This document shows, piece by piece, positions 47,379-56,548 of a DNA stretch of 64,000 nt (positions within the stretch are counted from its first letter, which is position 1; the number at the start of each line of letters is the position of its first letter). A program made the translations under genes and the position numbers. This stretch comes from Oscillibacter sp. 1-3 (GTDB lineage: Bacteria > Bacillota > Clostridia > Oscillospirales > Oscillospiraceae). Below the pieces are notes generated by a model. That model was not told the origin of the DNA. It made no database searches and saw only the letters and a program-made list of their open reading frames with translations. Where the stretch lies: the NCBI RefSeq assembly GCF_000403435.2, contig NZ_KE159703.1, positions 124,001 through 188,000 on the forward strand. The letters run 5' to 3'.

Positions 47379-48288
47379 GGTGCGCGCCTCCTGTCAGTTC
47401 AGAAATTTTTGTCACGCCCAGCCGCTTACAGACGCCGGGCAGGTCCTCGATGATGGTCTTGCAGGCATAGGGGTCTATCAGGTTGGCGGCCCCCACCTCT
47501 ACGGCAGCGGCTCCCGCCAGCATCATCTCCGCCGCGGTCTCGGCGCTGTCCACGCCGCCGCAGCCGATGATGGGGATCTTCACCGCCTCGTACACGTCCC
47601 ACACCATCCGCACTGCCACGGGGAAGACGGCGGGGCCGGAGAGACCCCCGGTGCGGTTGGCCAGGATGGGCCGGCGGGTGTTCAGGTCGATGCGCATGCC
47701 CAGCAGGGTGTTGATGAGGCACAGGCCGTCGGCGCCCTCGGCCTCGCAGGCCCGGGCAATTTCCGCGATGTCGGTGACGTTGGGGGTCAGCTTCATGAAA
47801 ACCGGCTTCTTTGTCACGGTCCGCACCGCCCGGGTGACCTCCGCGGCGGCTTTGGGATCGCAGCCGAAGTTCTTTCCCCCGGCGTGGACGTTGGGGCAGG
47901 AGATATTGACCTCCAGAATGGCCGCCTGTTCCACATCCTCCAGTTTCCGGCAGTTCTCGGCGTACTCCTCCAGCGTAAAGCCCCCCACGTTGGCAATCAC
48001 CGGCCCGTGAAAGAGTTTGGCGATGCCGGGGACCTCCTCCCGGATCACGGCGTCCATGCCGGGGTTCTGGAGGCCCACGGCGTTGAGCATTCCGCCGGGC
48101 GTCTCGGCAATGCGGGGCTGGGGATTGCCGCTTCGGGGGGCGGCGGTGGTGCCCTTCCAGGAGAAGGAGCCCAGGATGTTCAGGTCATAGATTTCCGCGA
48201 ACTCCCGGCCGTAGCCGAAGGCGCCTGAGGCGGGAATGATGGGGTTTTTCAGCGTCACGCCCGCAAGATTGACCGACAGATCTACCAT
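47371..48288 (-). CDS. pyrD: Dihydroorotate dehydrogenase, class 1B catalytic subunit
   Basis: A 305-aa FMN enzyme oxidising dihydroorotate, coupled to PyrK for NAD reduction. FMN-binding [10 protein letters not shown] (about 21-30), [18 protein letters not shown] with the active-site cysteine of class 1[14 protein letters not shown], and [20 protein letters not shown] are present. Start ATG 48288 has GGAGG upstream and overlaps pyrK by seven bases. Cytoplasmic. Confidence 0.96.
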   Translation of the reverse strand: MVDLSVNLAGVTLKNPIIPASGAFGYGREFAEIYDLNILGSFSWKGTTAAPRSGNPQPRIAETPGGMLNAVGLQNPGMDAVIREEVPGIAKLFHGPVIANVGGFTLEEYAENCRKLEDVEQAAILEVNISCPNVHAGGKNFGCDPKAAAEVTRAVRTVTKKPVFMKLTPNVTDIAEIARACEAEGADGLCLINTLLGMRIDLNTRRPILANRTGGLSGPAVFPVAVRMVWDVYEAVKIPIIGCGGVDSAETAAEMMLAGAAAVEVGAANLIDPYACKTIIEDLPGVCKRLGVTKISELTGGAHHG

Positions 48289-49022
48289 ACGATCTCCTCC
48301 TTTTGGAAGACGGGCCCGTCCTTGCAGACCCGGCGGGGGCCTCCGGCCGTGGGGATGGAGCACCCCACGCAGGCTCCGAAGCCGCAGGCCATACGGGCCT
48401 CGAAGCTGAACTGGCCGCCGGTGACGTTGGGCAGGCCGTGGACGGCGCGCAGCATGGGGGTGGGACCGCAGGCCAGGACGTAGACGTCCTCCGGAAAGTC
48501 CCTCAGTACGTCGGTGACAAAACCCCTGGCGCCGATGCTCCCGTCCTCTGTGGCAATCCGCAGGTCCATGTTCCATGCGGCGAACACCGCCTGGTAGAAG
48601 GACTCCTCCGCCGAGCGGTAGCCCAGCACCACCGCGGGGGTTTGCCCCTGCTCCCGCATGCGGATGGAGAGACCGACCAGCGGCGCGATGCCGATGCCGC
48701 CGCCCACCAGGACGGTGTTTTTTCCGGCCGCCTTCGACGGGTCAAAGCCGTTCCCCAGGCCGCTGAGCACGTCCAGCTCTGTGCCGGGGGCCATGCGCAC
48801 CAGCTCCCGAGTGCCTTCGCCCGCCTCTTTTACCAGCAGGGTAAGCTCGTCCGCCGTCCAGTTGCAGACGGAGATGGGGCGGCGGAGAAACCTTCCCGGC
48901 AGGGCGATGTTTACAAACTGCCCCGGCGCCGTGACGGCAGAGGTGTCCCCGGCGAGGACCAGCTCCCACACATCCCGGGTGAGCTTATGTGTGCGGACAA
49001 TAGCAAACTTAGATTGCTTCAC
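48282..49022 (-). CDS. pyrK: Dihydroorotate dehydrogenase electron-transfer subunit
   Basis: A 246-aa FAD and [2Fe-2S] protein passing electrons from PyrD to NAD. FAD-binding FLRRPISVCNW (about 46-56), nucleotide-binding VGGGIGIAPLVGL (about 106-118) and a C-terminal cysteine-rich segment ACGFGACVGCSIP plus a later RVCKDGPVF, as in B-type PyrK. The start is GTG 49022, which overlaps the pyrC stop as GTGA. Confidence 0.95.
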   Translation of the reverse strand: MKQSKFAIVRTHKLTRDVWELVLAGDTSAVTAPGQFVNIALPGRFLRRPISVCNWTADELTLLVKEAGEGTRELVRMAPGTELDVLSGLGNGFDPSKAAGKNTVLVGGGIGIAPLVGLSIRMREQGQTPAVVLGYRSAEESFYQAVFAAWNMDLRIATEDGSIGARGFVTDVLRDFPEDVYVLACGPTPMLRAVHGLPNVTGGQFSFEARMACGFGACVGCSIPTAGGPRRVCKDGPVFQKEEIVW

Positions 49023-50311
49023 TGCAGGACCTCCTCCGGATTTTGCAGATTGTGGTACGCGATCTCCCCGCCGCAGATGGTCAGGGCCACGGCGGCAGAG
49101 ACGCCCCAGCCGTCGAAGGGCGTGGAATGGCCCAGGGAGCGGAAGGAGCCGCTGTCGACAACGCCGGGCCGGTTCAGGTCCAGCGCCGTCAGGTCTGCGA
49201 TCTGGCCCGCCGCGATGCGCCCTCCCGGCAGGCCGAAGATGCGCCGGGGGTTGACGCACAGGGCGTTCAAAAGCGTCTCAAAGGGCACGGCGCCGGTCTC
49301 CACCAGGTTGGTGTACAGCACGGGAAAGGCGCACTCCAGCCCCACGATGCCGTTGAGGCTGCCTCGAAGGCCCCTGGACTTCTCCTCCGCGGAGTGGGGG
49401 GCGTGGTCCGTGGCTACGCAGTCCACCGTTCCGTCCAGCAGGCCTGCGATCAGCGCCTCCCGGTCCGCGGAGGAGCGGATGGGGGGATTCATCCGGAAAC
49501 GGCCCTCGTCCAGCAGGTCCTCGTCGCAGAGGACCAGATAGTGGGGCCCGGTCTCGCAGGTCACCGGCAGTCCCTCGGCCTTGGCCGCGCGAACAAGAGC
49601 CACACTCTCTTTGGTGGAGACGTGGCAGACGTGGTATTGACAGCCGGTCTCACGCACCAGCCCCAGGTCCCGCTCCACCTGCCGCCACTCGCTGGCGGGG
49701 TCGTTGCCCGGCAGGCCGTTTCGGCGGGCAAAGTCCCCGTCGTGGACGGCCCAGCCCTTTTGCAGCAGGGACTCGTCCTCACAGTGGGCCGCAATGGGCC
49801 TGTTCAATTTTTTGGCCAGCGCCATGGCGCGGCGCATCATCTCCTCCGACTGGACGCCCCGCCCGTCGTCGGAGAAGCCGGGGACATGGGGGGCCAGGGC
49901 GGCGAGGTCCGCCAGCTCCTCGCCCCGCTCCCCCCGGGTGACGGCCCCGTAAGGATAGACCCGGATTTTGGCGTTTTTCTCAATGATGTCCAGCTGGGCC
50001 CGGAGATGCTCCGGGATGTCGGGCACCGGGTTCAGGTTTGGCATGGCGCACACCGCCGTGTACCCCCCGGCCGCCGCCGCCGCGGTGCCGGAGAACACCG
50101 TCTCCTTATAAGAAAATCCAGGCTCTCGAAGATGGACGTGGACATCAACGAAACCTGGAACCAGACAGCGGTTATGCAGTTCAATGACGGAAAAGCCTTC
50201 CCTTGGAAGGGCGGGGGAAACGGAAACAATACGGCCGTCGGAGATGGCGACGTCCAGATTCTGAAAGCGTCCGTCCAAAAAGACGGCCCCGCCGGTCAGC
50301 AGCAGATCCAT
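49019..50311 (-). CDS. pyrC: Dihydroorotase, class I
   Basis: A 430-aa amidohydrolase-fold zinc enzyme cyclising carbamoyl-aspartate. GFVDVHVHLREPG (about 53-65) holds the metal histidines and the substrate arginine. PNLNPVPD, HCEDESLLQ, CHVSTKESVALV and VATDHAPHSAEEK (about 301) complete the site. It heads the operon pyrC-K-D-F-lipoprotein-E-B-I. The leader is only about 35 nt, so there is no room for a PyrR attenuator. Confidence 0.96.
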   Translation of the reverse strand: MDLLLTGGAVFLDGRFQNLDVAISDGRIVSVSPALPREGFSVIELHNRCLVPGFVDVHVHLREPGFSYKETVFSGTAAAAAGGYTAVCAMPNLNPVPDIPEHLRAQLDIIEKNAKIRVYPYGAVTRGERGEELADLAALAPHVPGFSDDGRGVQSEEMMRRAMALAKKLNRPIAAHCEDESLLQKGWAVHDGDFARRNGLPGNDPASEWRQVERDLGLVRETGCQYHVCHVSTKESVALVRAAKAEGLPVTCETGPHYLVLCDEDLLDEGRFRMNPPIRSSADREALIAGLLDGTVDCVATDHAPHSAEEKSRGLRGSLNGIVGLECAFPVLYTNLVETGAVPFETLLNALCVNPRRIFGLPGGRIAAGQIADLTALDLNRPGVVDSGSFRSLGHSTPFDGWGVSAAVALTICGGEIAYHNLQNPEEVLQ

Positions 50312-50353
50312 ACGCGGACTTCTCCCTCCTTTTTTCCTTTTGCTCGAAGAGAT

Positions 50354-50382
50354 ATACTACCGGATTGCGGCGGAATTGTCAA
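50354..50382 (-). promoter_or_regulatory. pyr operon promoter
   Basis: Minus strand TTGACA (50377-50382), 17 bases, TAGTAT (50354-50359), with pyrC starting about 36 bases downstream of the predicted start point. Confidence 0.75.
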
Positions 50383-50426
50383 CAGTTACATTCCGAAACT
50401 TTCCAGAATCCTCCGCGGAATTTTTG

Positions 50427-50454
50427 TTGCAAAGTTCCAAGATTATGATATAAT
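50427..50454 (+). promoter_or_regulatory. Chemoreceptor gene promoter
   Basis: TTGCAA (50427-50432), 16 bases, TATAAT (50449-50454). It diverges from the pyr promoter. Confidence 0.75.
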
Positions 50455-50571
50455 ACCCACTGAGAGAAAATTCTGGCCGCCGGAAGGCGGCGTCCCGTCC
50501 GCCCTGGCGGGGCGAGAGGGGGCCGCGCTGAGGCTGTCCCCTGATTTTATGACGAGAAAGGATGTCATACT

Positions 50572-52248
50572 ATGCGCAAGAGCATCAACAAGATGGTCGG
50601 ATACCGGGTGATTGCGGCGCTGCTCTCCGTGGTGCTGTTCAGCGCCGTTACGACGGTGAACATCATGCGGATCAAGCGGGCCGAGGCGGAAAACGCCGAG
50701 GCCTTCGCCCTGCTGAACCGTGCTCAGACCGCCGAGGCGGCGCACTACAAGTGGTCCAGCGGCCTCAGCAACGCCCTGTACGCCGGCAAGGACTTCACCG
50801 GCAGCATCGACCCCACCACCTGCGTCCTGGGCCAGTGGCTCTACGGCGAGGAGGGCACGGACGACGAGAAGATCCTGGCCCTCCGCGCCCAGATGGAGCC
50901 GCTGCACAAGGAGCTCCACGAGTCCGCCGTCAAGGTGCTGGAGATGCTGGAGACCAACGCGCCCCGGGCCCAGTCCTACTATCAGGAGACCATTCAGGCC
51001 AACCTCACCACCCTGGTGGGGCTGCTGGACCAGGTGATTGAGGAGGCGTCGGCCATGAGCGAGGAGAGCATGGCTGCGGTGGAGAACATCACGCTTTTGA
51101 TGAATATCCTGTGCCTGGTCTGCCTGGTGCTGGCGCTGGCGTGCCTGCTGAGCCTGGTGCAGTATGTCCTGCGCCGTGTGGTGCGGCCCATTCTGGAGAT
51201 CACCCGGAACACCGCTCCTCTGCAGGAGGGCCGGCTGGACCTGGAGCTGGGCCGGTACGGCAACAACGAGCTGGGCGACCTGTCCGCCACACTGGAGAAG
51301 TCCATGGCCCAGGTCCACGCCTACGTGCAGGACCTGAACACTGTGATGGACCAGCTGTCCCAGGGCAATTTCGACGTGCGGACCTCCCAGCCCTACATCG
51401 GGGATTTCAAGTCCATTGAGGACTCCCTCAACAGCTTTACCGCCACCATCTCCGCCGCCCTGGGCAAGATCAGCCAGGCCCAGGGGCGGGTTTCCAGCAA
51501 CGCCGACCAGCTCTCCAGCGGCGCCCAGGCCCTGGCCCAGGGGGCCACGGAGCAGGCCAGCGCCGTGGAGGAGCTGTACGCCACGGTGGACGATCTGAGC
51601 AAGAACGCGGCTCAGAACGTGAAGATCGCCGCCTCCGCCCAGGAGAACGCCCGCCTCACCGGCGAGCAGGTCACCATCTCCAGTCAGCAGATGGACCAGA
51701 TGATCTCCGCCATGGCGGACATCACCAACGCCTCCGAGCAGATCAGCAAGATCATCGCCACCATTGAGGACATTGCCTTCCAGACCAACATCCTGGCCCT
51801 GAACGCCGCCGTGGAGGCCGCCCGGGCCGGCAGCGCCGGCAAGGGCTTCGCCGTTGTGGCCGACGAGGTGCGGAACCTGGCCGCCAAGTCCGACCAGGCC
51901 GCCAAGGCCACCAAAGACCTGATTGACAACTCCGTCCAGGCCACGGAGCGGGGCAGCCAGATCGTGGAGGAGGTCTCCGCCACGCTGAAAAAGACCCTGG
52001 AGCTGGTGATGCAGTCCAACAGCGCCATCGGCGAGATCGCCCAAGCGGTGGAGGGCGAGGCGGAGTCCATTGCCCAGGTCACCGAGGGCATTGGTCAGAT
52101 CTCCGCCGTGGTCCAGACCAACTCCGCCAGCAGTGAGGAGTCCGCCGCCGTCAGCGCGGACCTGTTTGAGGAGGTCCACAAGCTGGAGGCGGAGACCAAG
52201 CGTTTCAGGCTCCGGGCGGACAGCACCGGCGCCATGGGCGCCTACTGA
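50572..52248 (+). CDS. Methyl-accepting chemotaxis protein with extracytoplasmic CZB domain
   Basis: A 558-aa chemoreceptor. Transmembrane helix 1 (about 10-32), a ligand region (33-172), helix 2 (about 173-200), HAMP (200-255, [12 protein letters not shown]), then the signalling hairpin with its tip [22 protein letters not shown]. The ligand region contains the zinc-binding CZB pattern: His58 (HYKW), Cys84 (CVLGQWLYG), His112 and His116 (LHKELH). CZB is usually cytoplasmic; here it lies between the membrane helices, facing outside. Probable zinc or hypochlorite-type sensing, by family analogy. Confidence 0.92.
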   Translation: MRKSINKMVGYRVIAALLSVVLFSAVTTVNIMRIKRAEAENAEAFALLNRAQTAEAAHYKWSSGLSNALYAGKDFTGSIDPTTCVLGQWLYGEEGTDDEKILALRAQMEPLHKELHESAVKVLEMLETNAPRAQSYYQETIQANLTTLVGLLDQVIEEASAMSEESMAAVENITLLMNILCLVCLVLALACLLSLVQYVLRRVVRPILEITRNTAPLQEGRLDLELGRYGNNELGDLSATLEKSMAQVHAYVQDLNTVMDQLSQGNFDVRTSQPYIGDFKSIEDSLNSFTATISAALGKISQAQGRVSSNADQLSSGAQALAQGATEQASAVEELYATVDDLSKNAAQNVKIAASAQENARLTGEQVTISSQQMDQMISAMADITNASEQISKIIATIEDIAFQTNILALNAAVEAARAGSAGKGFAVVADEVRNLAAKSDQAAKATKDLIDNSVQATERGSQIVEEVSATLKKTLELVMQSNSAIGEIAQAVEGEAESIAQVTEGIGQISAVVQTNSASSEESAAVSADLFEEVHKLEAETKRFRLRADSTGAMGAY

Positions 52249-52267
52249 GCGCTTACATAGGCAAAAG

Positions 52268-52294
52268 GGAGCCGCGCCTGAAAGACGCGGCTCC
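52268..52294 (+). terminator. Chemoreceptor gene terminator
   Basis: GGAGCCGCG / CGCGGCTCC, nine-bp stem, then TTAAATTTT. Confidence 0.85.
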
Positions 52295-52342
52295 TTAAAT
52301 TTTGCGGATATATTAGAAACGGTATCGTGGAATGATGGATGG

Positions 52343-52442
52343 ACGAGGGATCTCCGCGCCGGCCGAGGCAGACTGGATGTATTTGAAAAAAATTAACGAA
52401 GAACGGCGCAAAAAGACCCGTTCGGACGGCGTTTTACGCCGG
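52343..52442. repeat. Intergenic repeat, copy R5
   Basis: AAAAATTAACGAAGAACGGC, then GCAAAAAGACCC, matches the R2 core (AAAATTTAACGCAGAGCGGC, then GGAAAAAGATCC). The upstream CGAGGGATCTCCGCGCC and GAGGCAGACT follow the R2 order CGAGAGATATTTTCGCC and AAGGCAGATT. Confidence 0.55.
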
Positions 52443-52449
52443 CAGCCTC

Positions 52450-53043
52450 TTACATAAAAATGATCTTCCAGGCGCACCACACCAGCAGCAGGGCCATGAC
52501 CACGTTAATGGCGGTATTGAACCGCTTGTACAGGGGAAAGAGTATGGTGCCCACGGTGGCCCAGATCAGGTTTCCGGTGGCGGCGCAGCCGGCCATGGTG
52601 GCCGCGAAGCCCAGGATCATGGGAACCTGGAAGCCGTGGGGCAGGATGTAGCCGGAGTAGGCGGCGATGCCCAGAGAGAGGATCTTGACGTTCAGAAACT
52701 GCAGGAGGAAGCCGTTGACATAGGTGAGGGGGGCGGTGCTGTCCCCGTCGGCGGAGCCGGTCTTGCGCAGCAGGGTGCGGTAGGCAAGGTACAGGATGTA
52801 GGCCGCGCCGACGTATTTGGCGTAGGGGACGACCTGGGGGACCAGCTCGCCCAGCCAGGCGCAGCCGAAGCCGCAGATCAGCATGACCGACAGCAGGCCG
52901 GTCCAGATGCCGAAGATCAGGGGCAGGCACTTCTTAAAACCGAATTTGCTGGTGCAGCTGAGCAGGAGAATGTTGTTGGGGCCGGGGGAGAAGGTGGTGG
53001 CGCAGGCGTAGGCCGCCAGCTCCAGAAAGACCGCTCCGGGCAT
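52450..53043 (-). CDS. LysE-family amino-acid exporter
   Basis: A 197-aa inner-membrane protein with six hydrophobic helices. The family signature TFSPGPNNILLLSC (about 17-30) and the conserved GFKKCLPLIFGIWTG (about 35-49) follow the first helix. LQFLNVKILSLGIAAY is the second conserved loop. LysE/RhtB proteins export basic or small neutral amino acids and threonine. Substrate is not predictable here. ATG 53043 is preceded by GGAG. Confidence 0.92.
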   Translation of the reverse strand: MPGAVFLELAAYACATTFSPGPNNILLLSCTSKFGFKKCLPLIFGIWTGLLSVMLICGFGCAWLGELVPQVVPYAKYVGAAYILYLAYRTLLRKTGSADGDSTAPLTYVNGFLLQFLNVKILSLGIAAYSGYILPHGFQVPMILGFAATMAGCAATGNLIWATVGTILFPLYKRFNTAINVVMALLLVWCAWKIIFM

Positions 53044-53166
53044 GGAGAATCTCCTCTTTTCTGTCTGGATTCGCCGCCCCTTTGCAGAGGAGGCGGCGCT
53101 CGTATGATGTTAGCACCGGGGTTCGGGAATGTCAAGCGGGTTTTTGCCGCACTTTGACAGCGTCTC

Positions 53167-53195
53167 TTGCCTAAAGCGGCCGTATGCGGTATACT
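53167..53195 (+). promoter_or_regulatory. Promoter of the SdpI-like gene
   Basis: TTGCCT (53167-53172), 17 bases, TATACT (53190-53195). Confidence 0.65.
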
Positions 53196-53228
53196 GTACC
53201 GGTAAACTGGAGAAAGGAGCCTCCCCGT

Positions 53229-53939
53229 ATGAGCGCTCAGAAAAAGAAAAAAACATTGGACCCCGCCTCCCGGCAGGCGGAGATGGAGGGCGCGCGCCTC
53301 TTCGGCAAACACGTGTCCAAAACCAAGGGCCGGCTGCTGCTGGCGGTGACGCTGGTGTGCTGCGCCCTGCCCGTCAATCTGGGTCTGCGGCTGTGGGAGG
53401 AGATTCCGGAGATCGTGGAGACCGGCCTGATCGGCATGGACGGAAAGGACGACTCCCTGCCCCGGTGGGCTGTGGTGTTCGCCCTGCCGGGACTGATGTG
53501 CGTGCTGGACCTCCTGGCCCACTACCAGCTGTTGGTGAACCAGAAGCGCATGACCGTGCCCAAGGCCCACGTCCGTCTGGTGGGCCGGTGGGGCTTTCCC
53601 GTCATCTCTGTGCTGTTCTGCGGCGGCATGATGCTCCAGTCCGCGGGGCGGGCGTGGGGCCTGCCCTTTGCGGCTCCCTGCGTGCTGGGCCTTCTTTTGC
53701 TGCTCCTGGGCTCCCACATGTGGGACTGTCCCCGGGACTCCCGGGTCTCCCTGGGATTTGCCCTTGCAGGACGGCCCGGGGCGGACTGGAACGCCGTCCA
53801 CCAGTTCACCGGCGGCGTCTGGCTGGCGGCGGGGCTGGCGGCCATCGCCGGAACCATGGCGGGGGTGTCCTGGGTCGCGGCGGTGTGCGGCGCCCTGGCA
53901 CTGATTGTCCCCGGGATCTTCGTTTGGCGGCAGAGGTGA
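53229..53939 (+). CDS. DUF1648/SdpI-like membrane protein
   Basis: A 236-aa polytopic protein. A basic N-terminus (1-34) precedes about seven helices. LPRWAVVFALPGLMCVLDLL resembles DUF1648. GSHMWDCPRDSRVSLGF, then ADWNAVHQFTGGVWLAAG, match the conserved W...H...G pattern of SdpI, a family named for immunity to the SdpC toxin. No sdpC-like gene is nearby, so immunity is only a possibility. ATG 53229 follows AAAGGAG. Confidence 0.8.
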   Translation: MSAQKKKKTLDPASRQAEMEGARLFGKHVSKTKGRLLLAVTLVCCALPVNLGLRLWEEIPEIVETGLIGMDGKDDSLPRWAVVFALPGLMCVLDLLAHYQLLVNQKRMTVPKAHVRLVGRWGFPVISVLFCGGMMLQSAGRAWGLPFAAPCVLGLLLLLLGSHMWDCPRDSRVSLGFALAGRPGADWNAVHQFTGGVWLAAGLAAIAGTMAGVSWVAAVCGALALIVPGIFVWRQR

Positions 53940-53967
53940 CGGGTCCGTGAGAGAGTGGAGGGACGAT

Positions 53968-54486
53968 ATGTCGGACTGGCGGCTGCGGCAGGAGAATCTG
54001 GCGGAGCCGTTTCCGTGCGTCTATCCCCGGATGCCGCCCCGCTTCCGGCGGTGCCGCGCCTTTGCAAGAGGGGCGTTCCTGCTGGAGTGGGGCTCGGTCC
54101 TGGCGATGATTCTGGGGAGCGCTGTCGGAGGCGGCGGGATGCTGCTCCAAGGAGAAGAGGCGCTGCTGGAGGGCTGGGCGGCCATGCTGACAGTTCTGGC
54201 GCTCTTTGTGTCTCTGCCGCTGTACTTTCTCAGCCGGCTGCTGCGGAATGCGCCAAGATTTTATTGGCGCTGTCCCCGCTGCGGGCTTCCGTTTCCGTAT
54301 TACGCGCCTCCGCCGCTGCGGGGGATGGATGTTCTGAGAGAGGCGGATTGCGCGTATACGATGAAGCGTCTCCGGATCAAGTATGTGAAAGAGAAATTCT
54401 GTCCGCTGATTGTTCCGTCAGAGTGCCCGGAGTGCAGGGCGAAATTTTGGGATACACCGGACGCCCTCCCTACCGAAGGCCGGTGA
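53968..54486 (+). CDS. Membrane protein with two CxxC zinc motifs
   Basis: A 172-aa protein. Two helices (about 36-58 and 70-92) are followed by a cytoplasmic-type tail with CPRCGLPFPYY (about 102) and CPECRAKF (about 154), spaced like a split zinc ribbon. ATG 53968 follows GGAGGG, 28 bases behind the SdpI-like gene, so they probably form a two-gene operon. No known family recognised. Confidence 0.77.
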   Translation: MSDWRLRQENLAEPFPCVYPRMPPRFRRCRAFARGAFLLEWGSVLAMILGSAVGGGGMLLQGEEALLEGWAAMLTVLALFVSLPLYFLSRLLRNAPRFYWRCPRCGLPFPYYAPPPLRGMDVLREADCAYTMKRLRIKYVKEKFCPLIVPSECPECRAKFWDTPDALPTEGR

Positions 54487-54536
54487 GCCGAAGCCGCGGA
54501 GGACCGGCGCGGCAGGAAGGCGGCTCTGTCCGGATG

Positions 54537-54577
54537 GCGGCGGTTTTGGGGCTTCGGCTTTCAAAACCGCCGCTTTT
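54537..54577 (+). terminator. Terminator after the two-gene membrane operon
   Basis: GCGGCGGTTTTG / CAAAACCGCCGC, 12-bp stem, followed by TTTTATT. Confidence 0.85.
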
Positions 54578-54595
54578 ATTATAATATTTCTCTCG

Positions 54596-54634
54596 TTGAC
54601 ACCAAATGGGTTTGATGGTAAGATGGCCTTACCA
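54596..54634 (+). promoter_or_regulatory. gntR promoter with palindromic operator
   Basis: TTGACA (54596-54601), 17 bases, TAAGAT (54619-54624). The perfect palindrome TGGTAAGATGGCCTTACCA (54616-54634) covers the -10, so the gene probably represses itself. Confidence 0.75.
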
Positions 54635-54651
54635 GAAGGGGGGGAGAGGAT

Positions 54652-55341
54652 ATGCGGCTGGAAAAAATTCAACACGCGCTGCCTAAAATACCGGAGCTTG
54701 TGATGCAGACGCTGATTACCGCCATTGACCGGGGAGATGTCAAAGTGGGCCAGGAGCTCCCCTCCGAGCGGGACCTGGCGGAGATGCTGGGCGTGGGCCG
54801 GGGCTCCCTGCGGGAGTGCCTTGCCATTCTGGAGTTCCTGGGCGCCATTGAGAACAGGGGAAACCGGAAGGTGGTGATCCGGGACGCGGACTATATTCAA
54901 AGGTCTATCTCCTTTGTCCGGGTGTCCAACAAGCCCAACATCCAGGAGGACTTCGGCGAGTTCCGCCGGATCAACGAGGTCGCCATCGCGGGGCTGGCCA
55001 GCCAGCGGGCCACGGAGGAGGATCTGGCGGCTCTGGCGGAGGCGGTCCGGATGCTGGAGAGCAACCCGGACGACTATATGAACGACCTGCGGTTCCATGA
55101 CGCTCTGGCCATCGCCAGCCATAACATGATGCTGGCCGCTACCATTCACCTGGTCAACAGCATGATCGCCGACATCCGCGTCCGCTTTTTCGGCAGGCCG
55201 GACTACCAGCGGCGCAGTCAGGAGTCCCATATTGCCATCTATGAGGCGGTGCGGGACCGGGACGAGGAGCGGGCCAAGCGGGAGATGGACCGCCATCTCA
55301 AGATCGTGGAGGACTTCGCCCGGAAGTATCCGGATCATTAG
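54652..55341 (+). CDS. FadR-subfamily GntR transcriptional regulator
   Basis: A 229-aa regulator. The N-terminal winged helix has GDVKVGQELPSERDLAEMLG, then VGRGSLRECLAILEFLGAI (about 28-65), the GntR signature. The FCD ligand domain (about 95-225) has DDYMNDLRFHDALAIASHN with its metal-type histidine, and a final ESHIAIYEAVRDRD. PdhR, LldR and FadR are relatives responding to pyruvate, lactate or acyl-CoA. Its position in front of lipoate ligase, TRAP transporter and a 2-oxoacid dehydrogenase suggests a 2-oxoacid or similar effector. ATG 54652 follows GGGGGAGAGGAT. Confidence 0.93.
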   Translation: MRLEKIQHALPKIPELVMQTLITAIDRGDVKVGQELPSERDLAEMLGVGRGSLRECLAILEFLGAIENRGNRKVVIRDADYIQRSISFVRVSNKPNIQEDFGEFRRINEVAIAGLASQRATEEDLAALAEAVRMLESNPDDYMNDLRFHDALAIASHNMMLAATIHLVNSMIADIRVRFFGRPDYQRRSQESHIAIYEAVRDRDEERAKREMDRHLKIVEDFARKYPDH

Positions 55342-55438
55342 GCCGTGTTTGAAAGCGGCAGAGCGCCTTTCCGGCCTGGTTTGTGCAAACTGTTGGGAAT
55401 CCGGTGCTTTTTTTGGCGTTTAGACTTTTTTAAGACGC

Positions 55439-55494
55439 TTGACGAACGGCCCGAAAGCTGGTATTGTAAGAATACCGGTTGGATGGTATGACCA
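55439..55494 (+). promoter_or_regulatory. lplA promoter with two palindromes
   Basis: TTGACG (55439-55444), 17 bases, TATTGT (55462-55467). Palindrome GGTATTGTAAGAATACC (55460-55476) covers the -10 and has the same GGTA-N9-TACC frame as the gntR operator. A second site, TGGTATGACCA (55484-55494), fits the FadR/PdhR form TGGT-N3-ACCA. Confidence 0.7.
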
Positions 55495-55543
55495 ACAGAC
55501 CGCCAGACCGATTCGGCGCAGGCAAGAATAAGGAGATACCATA

Positions 55544-56536
55544 ATGTCAGTGACATATCTGGAGACCGGGTCGCAGAATCCGTATTACAATTTGGCCTTT
55601 GAAGAGTTCGTGCTGACGCACCGGCTGGACGGGGAGTACCTGCTCCTTTGGCAGAACGACAACACCATTGTGGTGGGGCAGAACCAGAACACCGAGGCGG
55701 AGATCAACCGTGAGTTCGTGGAGGCCCACCACATCAACGTGGTCCGAAGGACCACTGGCGGCGGCGCCGTGTACCACGACCTGGGAAACCTTAACTACTC
55801 CTTCATCACCGGCGCGGGCGACGCGGACCGGCTGACTATGGAGCGGTTCACCCGCCCTGTGGTGGAGGCGCTGCGGGGTCTGGGGCTCCAGGCGGAGGCC
55901 TCGGGGCGCAACGACATCCTGGTGGATGGGAAGAAGGTCTCCGGCACGGCCCAGCGGCTGGTGAAGGGACGCATCCTGTACCACGGGACCATGCTCTTTG
56001 ACGCGGACTCGTCCATGGTGGCGGGCGCGCTGCAGGTGGACCCCAGTAAGTTCCAGTCCAAGAGCGCCAAGTCCGTCCGCAGCCGCATCGGGAATATTCG
56101 CCCCGCCCTCGCCCGGGATATGGAGCTGGGGGAGTTCTGGGAGTATCTGAAAAATACCCTGGCGGGAGGCGGCATGACGGCGGGCAGTCTGACGGCGGAG
56201 GAGCTCTCCGCCGTGGAGGAGCTGAAACGGACAAAGTACGACACCTGGGAGTGGAATTACGGCCGCTCTCCCCAGTATGACCTCATAAACAAGCGCCGCT
56301 TTGAGGGCGGCGGACTGGAGGTCCGGGTCCAGGTGAAGGAGGGCCGGATCACCGGCATTGTGTTCTACGGCGACTTTTTGGCGGTCGCTCCCCTGGACGG
56401 CCTTACGGCCGCGCTGGAGGGGTGCGCATTCCGCCGCGAGGCCGTGGAGGAGGTGCTGGACAGATTCTCCCTGGGAGAGCTGTTCGGCGGCATTGCGAAA
56501 GAAGAGATCCTGGAGACCATGTTCTACGTGAGTTGA
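55544..56536 (+). CDS. lplA: Lipoate-protein ligase A
   Basis: A 330-aa enzyme that activates lipoate with ATP and attaches it to lipoyl domains. N-terminal QNPYYNLAFEEFVL (about 9-22), the lipoate pocket RRTTGGGAVYHDLGNLNYSF (about 70-89), GRNDILVDGKKVSGTAQR with the catalytic lysine (about 133), and the C-terminal adenylate-binding domain (about 245-330) are present. It is a scavenging enzyme. The window's E2 protein (63287 on) has the lipoyl lysine it would modify. Confidence 0.95.
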   Translation: MSVTYLETGSQNPYYNLAFEEFVLTHRLDGEYLLLWQNDNTIVVGQNQNTEAEINREFVEAHHINVVRRTTGGGAVYHDLGNLNYSFITGAGDADRLTMERFTRPVVEALRGLGLQAEASGRNDILVDGKKVSGTAQRLVKGRILYHGTMLFDADSSMVAGALQVDPSKFQSKSAKSVRSRIGNIRPALARDMELGEFWEYLKNTLAGGGMTAGSLTAEELSAVEELKRTKYDTWEWNYGRSPQYDLINKRRFEGGGLEVRVQVKEGRITGIVFYGDFLAVAPLDGLTAALEGCAFRREAVEEVLDRFSLGELFGGIAKEEILETMFYVS

Positions 56537-56548
56537 GCTTTGGCAGAC

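Noticed and set aside
55339..55445. Possible seventh repeat copy after gntR
   Set aside because: It starts TAGGCCGTGTTTGAAA like the MITE end, but the rest diverges and no second terminus is found.
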